Of a DNA stretch of 64,000 nucleotides, positions 33,101 through 46,101 are shown piece by piece. This stretch comes from Chlorocebus sabaeus (Eukaryota > Chordata > Mammalia > Primates > Cercopithecidae). Position 1 is the first letter of the stretch. Each line of letters starts with the position of its first letter. Under the pieces are notes generated by a model, which did not search any database, was not told where the DNA came from, and saw only the letters and a list, made by a program, of their open reading frames with translations. The stretch is taken from positions 5,001-69,000 of the forward strand of contig NC_132904.1 in NCBI RefSeq assembly GCF_047675955.1, in the 5' to 3' direction. The translations under genes were made by a program, and so were the position numbers.

Positions 33101-35548
33101 GGACGCACAGCTGGGGGGTTGTCTGTGCCTGTCGCTGCCGCTGTCGCTGCCGCTGCTGGTGCTGGGGTCCAGGCACATTATGCTCGGAGGGTCAGGAACT
33201 CCCTGCTCTCTGTCCATGAAGTACCCAGAGCGGGGATTCGGTTCTTGTTTCTTTTTGCCACCAACATCTGAGGGCAATGTGTGTGCCAGTCTAAAGCTTT
33301 AATTGCTTTGTATTTTCTTCCCAGCCCTGGTTTATAGTTGAGGTAATTAGACTTAAAGCAGTTATTTCTCCCAAGTCACAAAGCTTGCAACAAGTACCTC
33401 TGAGTGAGGTTCTGTGCCCGTCCTTTTCAAAAGTGACACAGACACCCACCACCCACTCTTGGCCTTCCGCTGACTAACTGCAGAGGGGCCTCTTCCCAAA
33501 CCCTGCCACCAGGACCAGCTGCTGTGTGTGTTGGTGGGAAGGGGCGGTGGGGGGTGTAACTCTGCGCCAGTCTCAAATTAGGCAGGGGCACAGCCACGGT
33601 GACAGAGGCTCCCCTACAGACACACAGGCTGAAGGAGAGCGTAGCTCCCGTGCTGAGCGTGCTGACCGAATGTGCCCGGATGCACCGCCCAGCCAGGAAG
33701 TTCCTGAAGGCCCAGGTATGAGACTGAGGAGCTGGCACTCCTGGGGGATGTGGTTTCGGCCCTGATCACAGACCAAGCCCAAGCTTAGGGACGGCCACCT
33801 CCCCAGGTGCTGCCCCCTCTGCGGGATGTGAGGACACGGCCTGAGGTTGGGGAGATGCTGCGAAACAAGCTTGTCCGCCTCATGACACACCTGGACACAG
33901 ATGTGAAGAGAGTGGCCGCCGAGTTCTTGTTTGTCCTGTGCTCTGAGAGTGGTGAGTTATGGAGATCCGGGTCCCAGCCCCCCTACCTCAGCCAGGCTTG
34001 CACACTGACCTCTGCCTTGTCCCCCAGTACCCCGATTCATCAAGTACACGGGCTATGGGAATGCTGCTGGCCTTCTGGCTGCCAGGGGCCTCATGGCAGG
34101 AGGCCGGCCTGAGGGCCAGTACTCGGAGGATGAGGACACAGACACAGACGAGTACAAGGAAGCCAAGGCCAGGTGTGTGCCCCCAACACCCCCTCGGGTC
34201 TCCACTCACAGCCCCCTAGTCCCTGCTTCCACATCCATGTGGACCCCTGTAGGGTGGGACAGGATGACCAGTGGGCAAGACCTTCCAGAATCAAGCACCT
34301 GTCCCTAAGTGCTATCTGGGATACCAGAAGGTGGCAGGTGGCAGTTGCTGGTTACCAGTGCCGCTTCTGGAGGGAGGCCTCTTCCTGCAGTTGCCTTGCC
34401 CACCTCACCCCACTGGGAAAGTAGGTGGCCTCCTGTCCTGGAGAGTCACTGATGCGTTCCCCACATTCCATCTGCTGGGAAACAGCATAAACCCGGTGAC
34501 CGGGAGGGTGGAGGAGAAGCCGCCTAACCCTATGGAGGGCATGACGGAGGAGCAGAAGGAGCACGAGGCCATGAAGCTGGTGACCATGTTTGACAAGCTC
34601 TCCAGGTGTGTGGCATGAGGAGGAGGGGCCTGTAGCTGGGAGAAGGGAGAGCTGACCCACATCCTGTCTTGTGAGCCCCAGGAGGTAGGATCAGAGGAGA
34701 GCTTAGGATCCTGGTGTTAGGTCGCATTGCTGATGTTTGAAATCACTTGCCCTGGAGGAAATCCCCCCAGGGGATGGGTATATTGAGATCAGTATTGTGC
34801 CCATTTTACAGATGATAACTGAGGCCCAGAGAAATTAAGAGACTGTCTAAGGCCGGGCATGGCAGCTCACGCCTGTAATCCTAGCACTTTGGGAGGCTGA
34901 GGCAGGTGGATCACAAGGTCAGGAGATCGAGAGCATCCTGGCCAACATGGTGAAACCCCGTCTCTGCTAAAATACAAAAAAAAGTTAGCTGGGCATGGTG
35001 GTGGGCGCCTGTAGTCCCAGCTACTTGGGAGGTCGAGGCAGGGGAATCACTTGAACCTGAGAGGCAGAGATTGCAGTGAGCTGAGATTGCGCCACTACAC
35101 TCCAGCCTGGCGACAGTGAGACTTCGTCTCAAAAAAAAAAAAAAAAAAAAGGAGACCGTCTAACGTCGCTACACTTATTGGAGATGGCCCAGTGTCCAAA
35201 TGAACAGACTGCTTAAAGCCAATTTAGATGTCTAAATTAAGAAACTGCTTAAAGCCATGAGGTAGCAGTTAGGATTTGGGCCCAATTAACGGAAGGTCCA
35301 ACCAGGCTTCCCCAGTAAATGAGAGCAGCTTACTTGGTGAAGAGGAAGGTAGCAGCCAGGGGTGAGCAGGACCCCTGCCTGGCCAACTGGGCCCCTTCCC
35401 CAGCCCCATTGCACCTTTCCCCCACAGGAACAGAGTCATCCAGCCAATGGGGATGAGTCCCCGGGGTCATCTTACGTCCCTGCAGGATGCCATGTGCGAG
35501 ACTATGGAGCAGCAGCTCTCCTCAGACCCTGACTCGGACCCTGACTGA
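29999..35548 (+). CDS. RIC8A: RIC8 guanine nucleotide exchange factor A / G-alpha chaperone
   Basis: Cytosolic armadillo-repeat protein that folds and activates G-alpha i, q and 12/13 subunits without receptors, and acts in spindle positioning. Ten exons: 29999-30082, 30416-30463, 30552-31142, 31711-31802, 32391-32541, 33620-33715, 33807-33951, 34028-34172, 34486-34605 and 35428-35548. They join to 530 codons plus TGA with GT-AG introns throughout. The protein begins [20 protein letters not shown]. Helical repeat sequence fills most of the length. The acidic stretch [12 protein letters not shown] at 434-445 carries Ser435 and Thr440, the CK2 sites described in rat. It ends [12 protein letters not shown]. 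Near residue 215, GNPPKLLPS looks one residue shorter than the human protein I remember (531). The 5' end is a CpG island; intron 2 carries MIR6743. Confidence 0.97.
30464..30551 (+). ncRNA. MIR6743: MIR6743-like hairpin (tailed mirtron in RIC8A intron 2)
   Basis: RIC8A intron 2 is only 88 bases. Its 3' end (30529-30551, GCCGCTCTTC...CCCACAG) matches human miR-6743-3p as I remember it, and ends exactly at the splice acceptor. The 5p arm at 30486-30507 (AAGGGACAGGGACGGG, then TGGCCC) differs from the human 5p I recall by one base in the seed. The arms can pair around a GAAGAGGGGCCTGG loop. A hairpin whose 3' end is the intron end is the layout of a 5'-tailed mirtron. Expression is not shown. 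Confidence 0.7.
33325..33425 (-). mobile_element. MIR-like SINE remnant in RIC8A intron 5
   Basis: TTTATAGTTGAGGTAATTAG and CCAAGTCACAAAGCTTGCAA follow the reverse MIR core order; strongly diverged. Confidence 0.5.
34785..34850 (-). mobile_element. MIR fragment interrupted by an Alu (RIC8A intron 9)
   Basis: GCCCATTTTACAGATGATAA and CTGAGGCCCAGAGAAATTAA are the reverse MIR core. The Alu at 34851 inserted at its edge. Confidence 0.7.
34851..35150 (+). mobile_element. Alu, full length, RIC8A intron 9
   Basis: GGCCGGGCATGGCAGCTCAC start, 20-base A tail. GAGAC(T/C)GTCTAA flanks both sides. Confidence 0.93.
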
Positions 35549-36165
35549 GGATAGCAGCTCTTCTGCTCTCCCATCAGAACTGGTGCTGCTTCCAGAGACT
35601 TCCTTGGGGTTGCAACCTGGGGAAGACACATCCCACTGGCTCCACGCTCCTCTCTCCATCTTAGAAACCCCTTCTCTTTACTCCCAAGGTTCTGCTCATG
35701 ATTTGCCTCTGGTCCAGTTTCTTATCTCTGGACTGCAATGGTCTTCTTGTGCTAGAACTCAGGGCTCAGCCTTGAATTCCACAGACAAAGTATTCTTTTG
35801 TCTGTGCCAAGAGGAATGTGTTCAGAAGCTGCTGCCTGAGGGCAGGGCCTACCTGGACACACAGAAGAGCATATGGGAGGGCAGGGGGTTGGGTGTGGGT
35901 GTGCACAAAGCAAGCACATCTGGGATGGGCACGCTGGCAGAGCCAGTGTGTTGGGACATGTGCTGCACTTCCCAGGGAGAAAGAACCTGTCAGAACTTTA
36001 TATACGAGTATGTCAGGACACACACTTCCAAGGTATGTATGCTCTGTTGTTTCTGTCCTGTCTTCACCGAGCGCAGGGCTGGAGGCCTCTTAGACATTCT
36101 CCTTGGTCCTCATTCACCTGCCAACTGTAGTACCCACAGTGCCCAAGTTCTTACTGGTTTTGGCA

Positions 36166-36171
36166 ATTAAA
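36166..36171 (+). terminator. first candidate RIC8A polyadenylation signal
   Basis: ATTAAA, 618 bp beyond the RIC8A stop. The 3' UTR up to here is non-repetitive. Confidence 0.55.
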
Positions 36172-36283
36172 CCTCCTTCCTACTGGTTTAGACTGCACTT
36201 ACAAGAAGGAAAATGCCCCTTGTGTGACCATAGATTGAGATTTATACCACATACCACACATAGCCACAGAAACGTCATCTTGA

Positions 36284-36289
36284 AATAAA
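36284..36289 (+). terminator. second candidate RIC8A polyadenylation signal
   Basis: AATAAA followed by a GTTTTGGGC downstream element. Tandem use with the upstream ATTAAA would give two 3' UTR lengths (about 640 and 755 bases). Confidence 0.55.
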
Positions 36290-36343
36290 GAGTTTTGGGC
36301 AAAAACGTATGTGTGAATATATGTGTAAATTATCAAATAAAGG

Positions 36344-36637
36344 GGCCAGGCACAGTGGCTCATGCCTGTGATCCCAGCACTTTGGGAGGCTGAGGCGGGT
36401 GGATCACTTGAAGCCAGGAGTTCGAGACCAGCCTGGCCAGCACAGTGAAACCCGTCTCTATTACAAATACGCCCCTGTGCTAGGCGTGGTGGGACACACC
36501 TGTAGTCCCAGCTACCCAGGAGGCTGAGGCAGGAGAATCGCTTAAACCCGGGAGGCGGAAGTTGCAGTGAGCTGAGATCGCAACACTGCACTCCACCCTG
36601 AGCGACAGAGCAAGACTCTCAAAAAAATAAAATAAAA
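36344..36637 (+). mobile_element. Alu between RIC8A and SIRT3
   Basis: Complete Alu with tail decayed to AAATAAAATAAAAAAGG. Lies downstream of the RIC8A poly(A) signals, in the likely SIRT3 3' UTR territory. Confidence 0.9.
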
Positions 36638-37835
36638 AAGGAACATTAACTAGAGTTAGAAACTAATTTCATTCTTTTTAGAATTCAACACTTTTCCTAG
36701 GTCACCAGTTCCACCTTTTGTTCTTACCACAGCAAAGTCACAGGACCCCCTTCCTGGGAGTCACTGTCATTAAATCTATTCCCATCAGCTCAGCCCAGGG
36801 TAGGCAAGGTTCAGGAATGGGAAGTGCTTTTGTCTGGGGAAACACGCAGGTAATCTGATGCTAGGAAGGAGGATGTGCATGTGGGTAAGAGCCCAGGAGG
36901 AAGCAGCTGGTGCCTGACAGGGCGAGCCATCAGAGCTGGGCCTTCGTCACAATCCAGCAGGTGGCCAGGACTCAGCCTGGGTTTGAAGTGAGTAATGCCT
37001 TCCCTGTCTCAGAGATTAGCTCTAACTGTCACTGGAGGAAGCCCTGGGGGAGGGGGACTAGTGTGGGGACAAGGAGACCAGATAGAAAGTGCTGGAATGT
37101 TCTGGAACATGTGTTTCTGGAGGAGAGGCTGAGTATGGAGAGTCAACAGAATGTGACCACCTTCAGAGGGAGGAGCTGGGCCATCTCCAATAAATCCAGG
37201 GACAAATGCCTTCAGTCCTCAGACTGTTCCAACAGAGGGGATGCCGTGTATTCCAGGGTTCCCTTTCCAACTCATGTCAACCTTGCAGTCCCTTTGAGGA
37301 GACTAAATGTATTTCATGTTGGAAATAACAGATTTTCTCTCATTAAAAATAGCCCTACTAAAGGAGACCAACATGCTAGAAGTGCAGCACTGGGGTCTCA
37401 GGACCACACTTTGGGACATGAAGAGGGCTGGGGGCTGCTCAGCCCAAGTCTGGATCTTCTAACCAACAGATGCTGAGCTTGCCCTTCACCTGGGCACAGA
37501 AAGCAAACTCGGTCTGGGATTCCAGTCGGTCTGTTCAGTTCAAGAGGGTCACGGAAGAAAGCTTTTTCCACTAAGAGCTTCAGCAGAGTGAAGAGTTCAA
37601 CACAGCAAACAGGCAGGCAGGCAGCTCCTTTGTATGTGACGGGGAGGCCCTGAACGTAAACACAGCCCTACCAGTCAGCGCAGCTCACGGCCTGAGAAGA
37701 CATTCCAGTGACAGCCTCCAGTGTCCACTCAGTTCACATATTCTGGTTTGACCAAAATTAGCCATGAGGTCTCGTCAGAATTGGGATGTGGATGTCTCCT
37801 ATGTCACCATTTATTGTGTGGGGGCAGCCATCATC
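36638..37835 (-). other. SIRT3: probable SIRT3 3' UTR
   Basis: About 1.2 kb of non-repetitive sequence after the SIRT3 stop. In human the SIRT3 3' UTR reaches the RIC8A 3' end. The only clear minus-strand AATAAA I see is 21 bases after the stop (37810-37815), so the distal end is unknown. A 188-codon plus-strand frame (36910-37476) has no recognisable domain. Confidence 0.45.
37810..37815 (-). terminator. stop-proximal SIRT3 polyadenylation signal candidate
   Basis: Minus-strand AATAAA only 21 bases past the SIRT3 TAG. Its use would give an almost UTR-less mRNA. Confidence 0.4.
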
Positions 37836-40800
37836 CTATTTGTCTGGTCCATTAAGCTGGAACACAGAAGACAGAGGGTATCAGCTGTCTCTTAACACAC
37901 CCAGGCAGGCCAGCAGATCTCTGGTCAAACAGATCTAGCTGCAAACATGCAAAATATCTCACAAAACAAGCTGCATTCTGCAAATACTGCTGCTGTGCAG
38001 GCTAAGAGCATCCCAGCAGGCCTGGGCAGAGCAGGGTGGCTAAATGGAGAGCCTCATTCGAAGGGACCTGAAGTGCCCAAATCAAGATGTACTGATGCTC
38101 GTGTGCTTAAAATCATCCACTATTTGGAAAAGTAACCCCTTGGATAGTAATTCTTTAAAAAACAAAAAATCATAACCCATTTTACGTACATTTGTGTGAA
38201 ACTACATTACACAGTTCAAATCCTGTTGGGCCACTTCCAAAACCCCACAGGAGCTACCAGAATTACAATCTGCTTTTCTATGAAAACAGAAGTTGGGCCC
38301 GGGCATGCTGGCTCACACCTGTAATCCCAGCACTTTGGAGGCCGAGGCGGGTGGATCACCTGAGGTCAGGAGTTTGAGACCAGCCTGACTAATGTGGTGA
38401 AACCCCGTCTCTACTAAAAGTACAAAAATTAGCCGGGCATGGTGGCTTGTGCCTGTAATCTCAGCTACTCAGGAGGCTGAGGCAGCAGAATCACTTGAAC
38501 CCGGGAGGCGGGGACGCAGTGAGCCAAGATCGCGCCACTGCACTCTAGCCTGGGCAATAAGACTGAAACTCCGTTACAAAAAAAAGAAAATAGGAAGTCA
38601 GAGCAGGAAAGGGCTCCCTCAAAAAAGCCTGCTGGACTGATCTAAGACCTCTGCTGCCTTGTGAGCTGGCCAGGAGGCACTCGCCTCTCAGCGTTTAAGT
38701 CTCGTTGTTACCTGGGTTCCCCGCTACCATAATGAAGTGACCATGATTGGTAAAAAATCAGCCTGCGACCAGAGGTTGGAGGTCTCGGACTGGTGGAGGT
38801 GAGGAGAGTGCTGACCCCATGGCCCTGAGCCATGAGGCAGCCACAGCTGTGGACGAGGAAAAAGGATCAGGATTTCCTAAGACACCTGCCTTGGAAGACA
38901 AGAGGAGCATCAATTGTGATATATTCTGGTTGATACAGTTTGGCTGTGTCCCCACCCAAATCTCACCTTGAATTGTAATAACCCCCCCGTGTCCAGGATG
39001 GGCCAAGTGGAAGTCACTGAATCATGGGGGTGGGGCTTTTCCATGCTGTTCTTGTGGTAGTGAGTCAGTCTCACAAGATCTGACCGTTTTCGAAAGGGCA
39101 GTTCCCCTGCACACGTCCTCTTGCCCGCCGCCGTGGAGACGGGACTTTGCTCCTCCTTGTCTTCCACTGTGTCTTCCCCCACAGCCATATGGAACTGTGA
39201 GTCCATTAAACCTCTTTCCTTTATAAATGACCCAGTCTCAGGTATGCCTTTATTGGCAGCATGAGAACACACTAATACACTGGTGAAATCCCCTTTGGAC
39301 AGTGTCACATCTGCCTGTAATCATAACGCTGGACTTTTTTTTTTTTTTTTGAGATGGTGTCTCGCTTTGTCGCCCAGGCTAGAGTGCAGTGGCACCATCT
39401 TGGCTCACTGCAAGCTCTGCCTCCTAGGTTCACGCCATTCTCCTGCCTCAGCCTCCGAGTAGCTGGTACTACAGGCATGCACCACCACGCCCGGCTAATT
39501 TTTTTTTTGTATTTTTTAGTAGAGACGGGGTTTCACCGTGTTAGCCAGGATGGTCTTGATCTCCTGACCTCGTGATCCACCCGCCTCGGCCTCCCAAAGT
39601 ACTGGGATTACAGGCGTGAGCCACCGCACCCGGCAACGCTGGACTTTAAATGCTTCATGCTACCTCCCACTGAAAACCCTTAATATCAAGGCTACACATG
39701 CTACATGATTCTCATGGGAAACTGCATTTTCTGTAACTTCACTTGTTTACAGGCGGTTTGGAATCTCTTAGAAAGAAAGCATCGAGCCTCTTTGGCTTTC
39801 CTCAGCAGATTATAATCGATCAATGGCTCTCATACCAATTACTTCCGAAAAGCATCACTAATGGAGCCTTCATCCCACACAGATGCAGAGAACTTTAGCT
39901 TCTCAAAGTTCTTTAACCCGTATCATCTCAGAATCACATACCAGGCCTTAGAGGAACACTGTTGGCTGCTTTACTTTAGGGAGTGAAGATAACGCCTACA
40001 GTCTGTTAAGAGTACAGACTCATCAGCCCTGAGTGTCTGGACCATGTCCCTGCTTGGCCTGTTAGCATCTGTTTCTTCATCTCTAAATGGAGGTATTGAA
40101 AGTGATACCCAATCAGGTCCAGGTAGCACCTGGTGCAGGATTCACAGCATCGTCGGTTACGACTGTTACCGTGTTAGCCAGTGGGGCTCCATACAAGATG
40201 GACCACACCCTAGAGCAGTGAGGAGGGCAGCCCCTTGGATGGTCCTCCTCAGCGTCTGTACCTTCCCAGTTTCCCGCCGGACAAGGTCCCGCATCTCTTC
40301 CGTCCAGCCCAGAAGCTCCACTAGCCTTTCCACACTGTCAACCACGTCCCCCAGCTGGGCCACGTCCCTGCCGCGAGGATGCCACGCCAAGGGTCCCACC
40401 AACTCCCGGTTGATGAGCAGTCGGGGAACGGAGCTCCGCACGGCCTCGGTCAAGCTGGCAAAAGGCTCCACCTGAAAAATGGCCCAAATGTGAGGGTACA
40501 GTGTCCACCCTACAAGCCCCGCAGGACGTTTCGTGCCACAGCCACTGAGGCCTTGGAGGGGCAGCAGATTGGCAGTCAGACCCGGCGATATACAGAAAAC
40601 CCACCACCAATCTCATTTCTTCAGTTGAGCTCCTGCCGCTTGGCCTCAGTGACTCTGTTTCCTCCCCTCAGCCTCCCTCTCTTCCACTCCTTGCTGCTTC
40701 CACACGTCCTTGCTTCTCCCCACCTCCGTTCCAAGGCTCATCAGGGATCCAACCTTCCTACCTCCTCTTTGTGAGCACGTTCTGTTCTCCCTGTCCTCCC

Positions 40801-43800
40801 CAGCTCGCTGTCTCCCAGCATGCCACAGAGGGACAACAGTGCAGACTCGTCCATCAACTCTGGCTAGCCCTGCTTGCAGTGACAACCACCACCAGCATCG
40901 GGCACCCAGAGAGGCTGGTGCCCCCGAGCAGGAGTTACTGTTACGTCTCTCCATGGTCTTCACCACCCAGCCTCTAGAGAGGCCTAGCTCGGTGCCATCA
41001 GGCTTCTTCATACAGCTCTCAAAGCGTCTTTTAAGAGGAACAAGGTAAAAAATGGACACACTAATAAATGGCATTAAAACTGGCTCATTATCTGGGAGGA
41101 AAATGCTCCATTCCTACCTCCCATTGAAAAAAAATTCAAATGGATTAAAGGTTTCAATGTAAACAAAACAGTTCTTGAAGAAAACTGAGGGTTTACAAGT
41201 AAGGATAGGGAAAAACATTTTAGATGTGAAAACTGAAGTCAGATAAGGCAAAGGAAAATGACAGATCTGACTATGTAAATACTATTACATCAGTATCTAC
41301 ATAAAACTACTATGTAGAAAGTTAAAAATTTTTAAAAACCTCTCATAAACTGCAAAAATATTTACAACACATGACAAGTTTATATTGCTAATTGATAAAC
41401 TCATTTATAAACATATAATGAACTAATTTATAATGCTAATTTATAATGAAATGTCTATTAATAGCCGGGCACGGTGGTTCATGCCTATAATCCCAGCACT
41501 TTGGGAGGACAAGGCAGGTGGATCACCTGAGGTCAGGAGTTCAAGACCAGCCTGGCCAACATGGTGAAACCCCGTCTCTACTAAAAACACAAGGCCGGGC
41601 GTGGTGGCTCACGCCTGTAATCCCAGCACTTTGGGAGGCCGAGATGGGCGGATCACGAGGTCAGGAGATCGAGACCATCCTGGCTAACACGGTGAAACCC
41701 CGTCTCTACTAAAAAATACAAAAAAACTAGCCGGGTGAGGTGGCGGGTGCCTGTAGTCCCAGCTACTCGGGAGGCTGAGGCAGGAGAATGGCATAAACCC
41801 GGGAGGTGGAGCTTGCAGTGAGCTGAGACCCGGCCACTGCACTCCAGCCTGGGCAACAGAGCGAGACTCTGTCTCAAAAAAACAAAAAACAAAAAACAAA
41901 AAACCACAAAAATTAGCTGGGCGTGGTAGCACGCACCTGTAGTCCCAGCTACTCGGGAGGCTGAGGCAGAAGAATGGCTTGAGCCTGCGAGGTGGAGGTT
42001 GCAGTGAGCCGAGTTCGTGCCATTGCCCTCCAGCCTGGGAGACAGAGCAAGACTCTGTCTCAAAACAACAAAAAAAGAAATTTATATTAACCTTAAAATT
42101 GATTTATATTATTTAATTTCTATTAAAATTAAAACTAATTTATATTGCTAATTTACAATGACCCAATGAAAAATGGGCAAGAGATACAAATATACAATCC
42201 AAAGAGAGGAAACACAACTGGCCAATAAACATGAAAAGATGAATTTCATTCTTTACTACAGAAATGCAAAATCCACACCCCCCTCCACACACACACATGC
42301 ATTTTTTAACCAATTTGATTTGTGTGATTTTGGTTTTGGTGAGGATGTGAGAAAATGGCTACACAAAAACACAGTTTGTGGCAATGTAATTGTTACATCT
42401 TTCTGGAAGGCAAGTTCTCAATATTTATCAGCACTTAACCTTCAGGAGTACTTGCATGGGTAGATCAGGATGACACACAGGGATATTCACTACAGCATGG
42501 GATCTCATTCTGTTGCCCAGGCTGGAATGCAGTGGCATGATCATTGTTCAATATAACCTCAAACTCCTGGGCTCAAGCAATCCTCCTGCCTCAGCCTCTC
42601 AAATAGCTGCAACTACACAGACCGCACCTGGCTATCTTTTTATTTTTTGTAGAGACGAGGTCTGACTATACTGCCCAGGCTGGTCTCAAATGCCTAGCTT
42701 CAGGCAATCTTACTGCCTCGGCCTCCCAAAGTGCTGAGATAACAGGTGTGAGCCACAGTGCCTGGCCCAGCATTACTTTTAATATAAAAGTTATATACTA
42801 TTTATTGTCATTGTCCATCAGTAAGAAATTGCTTACATAAACTTTGTATTAAATCCACAAAATCTACGTTAAAGCTCTTGTGGCTGAATATGTTTCAGAA
42901 TTTTTGAGATTTTTAAAAAGATCATATGGTTTACACCCCATATACTGTGTCACACCTAAAGGGGAGCTGGAGTGGTACTCCATAGTCAAACACATTAATA
43001 TTTCGTCCACAAAGCACATGAGACAGAGTCCACGCGTGACACCAGCTCGTTCAGTTCACGATGGCACCGTGTTTACAGACATGGGCCTCTCAGGTGCGAC
43101 CTCATATCCGTATAAGGGAAACTGTCAGCATTAACAAGGCAGCAGATCTCCATGGACTCACATTGTTACGTGAAAACAGCAGGCTGCAGAATAGAATGTA
43201 CAGTGCTGTCCAACTTTTAGTTAAAAATTACCATCTGTACGTGTGCATTTGTACAAAAAAAAGAAACCTGAGAGGACACAGAATAAAATGCTAACAGTTG
43301 GTGGGATTAAAAAGTTGATTCTTTGCTTTATATCTTTATATAATGTATGAATTTTTTTTTTTTTTTTTTTTTTTGAGACGGAGTCTTTGTCTGTCGCCCA
43401 GGCTGGAGTGCAGTGGCGTGATCTTGGCTCACTGCAAGCTCCACCTCCCTGGTCCACGCCATTCTCCTGCCTCAGCCTCCCAAGTAGCTGGGACTACAGG
43501 CGCCCACTACCACGCCCGGCTAATGTTTTGTATCTTTTTTTTTTTTTAGTAGAGACGGGGTTTCACCGTGTTAGCCAGGATGGTCTCGATCTCCTGATCT
43601 CGTGATCCGCCCGCCTCGGCCTCCCAAAGTGCTGGGATTACAGGCGTGAGCCCCTGTGCCCGGCCCTGTATGAATCTTTTCAAAGACGCACATGGTACAC
43701 TTATAATAAGGAAAAAGGCCATTTTCATTTCACTTCAACAGTAAAGATGGCTGGGCCGGGCGCGGTGGCTCAAGCCTGTAATCCCAGCACTTTGGGAGGC

Positions 43801-44034
43801 CGAGACGGGCGGATCACAAGGTCAGGAGATCGAGACCATCCTGGCTAACCCGGTGTAACCTCGTCTCTACTAAAAAATACAAAAAACTAGCCGGGCGAGG
43901 TGGCGGGCGCCTGTAGTCCCAGCTACTCGGAAGGCTGAGGCAGGAGAATGGCATGAACCCGGGAGGCGGAGCTTGCAGTGAGCTGAGATCCGGCCACTGC
44001 ACTCCAGCCTGGGCGGCAGAGCCAGACTCCGTCT

Positions 44035-44072
<38 letters not shown>

Positions 44073-46070
44073 TGGCTGGTGGCCCGAGTGTCCACACCTG
44101 GTGGCCAGCACGGTCAGCTGGTCTCAGCCCGCACTCTGCTGACCACCATGGCCCCTCTGACTGCTCCTGCTGTGTCTGTCCCTCCATCCGAGGCCTAGCA
44201 TGGCATTCTCACGTCTGTCCACACCCTGGGCTCTCCTGTCTGCTCACTCCAGCACCCCAGCTCCTGCCTCTGGGCCTTCTTGGACTCCAGACTCATATCC
44301 ACCTGCTCAACACCTCCAGTCCGCAGTATGTCCTCAAATCCGTGGAAACAAGGCTGAGTTCCTGAGCTCCCCCAAACCCACCTACCAGGCTTCTCCATCT
44401 CAGGAAATGGCGGCTCCGTCTTTCTAGCTGCTCCAGCCACAGTCCTGGAGTCCTTGGGAGTCCACGCCCTCCCATGCACCGCACCAGCACGCCCACTCTG
44501 TGTTCACACACACCCAGACTCCAGCACCTCAGCCTCTGCTGGCTTTACCCGGCCCCCAGCCAGTGCCAGCCGGTGATTACCTACAAGGGCCCTGCTGGGT
44601 CTGCTGCTCCTAGTCTTGCCCCCATGGTGGGCTCACAGCCCAGCACCCAAAGGAGTCCTCTCAACTTCCAGGCTCTGGCCTGGAACCCAAGCTGAATCCA
44701 TTCATCTTCTGAGGCAGCGCCAGCCTCCCATGAGATGACACTTGTGCCCCACTTCCTTCTCTGCTCCAGCCCGTGCCCGTCACTGCTGACGTCGCCCCAC
44801 CCTCCTTGCCGTTTGTCACCTGTGCAGTGTCCCCTGCCAGACCCCCCTCACCTTGGTAAACTCTTAGCTCCAACTCCACCTGCCTGGCTTGACACTGCAG
44901 CTGGTTCCCAACCCTTCTAGCCCTTCTATCCTACTTGTTATCTTTCCCAGAACATCGATCATCTCCTCACAAACTATGTAACTTCTTACACTGACATCTG
45001 ACTGTGGATGTCCAAAGCACTGGAGCAGGGCCCAGCACCCAATGAAGGCCCGAACAAACACGCTCTGGGCCCTGCGGCTGCCCTGGGCCCCTCGGAGCAC
45101 AGGTCTTTCTGGCCCTTCTGCCCTTGGTGCCTATATCCAGTCACACACACACTACGTGACTCATCACAGCTTTTAGGAATTTCCTGAGCTTCAGAAGCAG
45201 ACGCAGAACAGCTGCTTGACCACATCCAGAGGGCGTTGCCCAGGCACCTGAGACATGCACAGAACCGAGCTGGGCATCCTCCCTCCCAAATCACGCCTCA
45301 CCAGCAAATGCCCTGACCTTACAGACCAAGCCAGACGCCTCCTTCTCACACCCCCAAAACAACACAGGCTGCAAGTCCAGTCCCCCTCCTCGCTGTCCCT
45401 CAGGTGACCACAGCTCCACCTTCTTCAGGACCAGCCTCCTGGCACTACTTGCTCCACTCTCCACTCCCCAAAGGCCTCTCTGGCCCCAAGGGTGCAGCTA
45501 CGTCCCTGGGCCAGTCCCTTTGGATTTATCACTACTCCCAACGCAGCATCAGTATTCCTGATCCGACCTGGGAGGCCTGCCCCTCCACCTCAACCCGACG
45601 CCCCCTTTCCTCCTCCCTTCTCCTCACACGTGGTGCCCCACCCGCACCTACACCACCTCCAAAGCCCAGCAGCTTCCTGCCTTCCTGTCTCCCGCACAGG
45701 CTGCTGTTCCCTCAGCCTGGAGCCCCAGCTGAATCCACTCACCTTCCGAAAGTGGCACCAGCCCCGGAAGGGCCCATGAGATGACTTCTGTACCCCTCCC
45801 TTCCCCTGCCCTCCAGCCTCCTCCCTGCACAGGCTGACAAACCTCCAGGGAGGTCCCAAGGATGAGCAGCAGATCTGCCATGGGGAAATCAACCACGTGC
45901 AGCAGGAACCTCTGGGGCAGCGGCTCCCCAAAGAACACAATGTCGGGCTTCACAACGCCGGTGCACACCGGGCAGCGGGGAACCCTGTCTTCCATCACGT
46001 CAGCCTGGAAAACAGAGAAAACAGGCCTGAGGAAGATGCCTGCAACACCCTGTAAAAGGAAAAGGCAACA

Positions 46071-46101
<31 letters not shown>

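Noticed and set aside
36910..37476. 188-codon plus-strand ORF
   Set aside because: No domain or family match, and it lies antisense in the probable SIRT3 3' UTR.
40472..45842. Human-like VNTR enhancer in SIRT3 intron 5
   Set aside because: I searched for tandem units of about 70 bases and saw only two distant, weakly similar segments. A tandem-repeat program would settle it.
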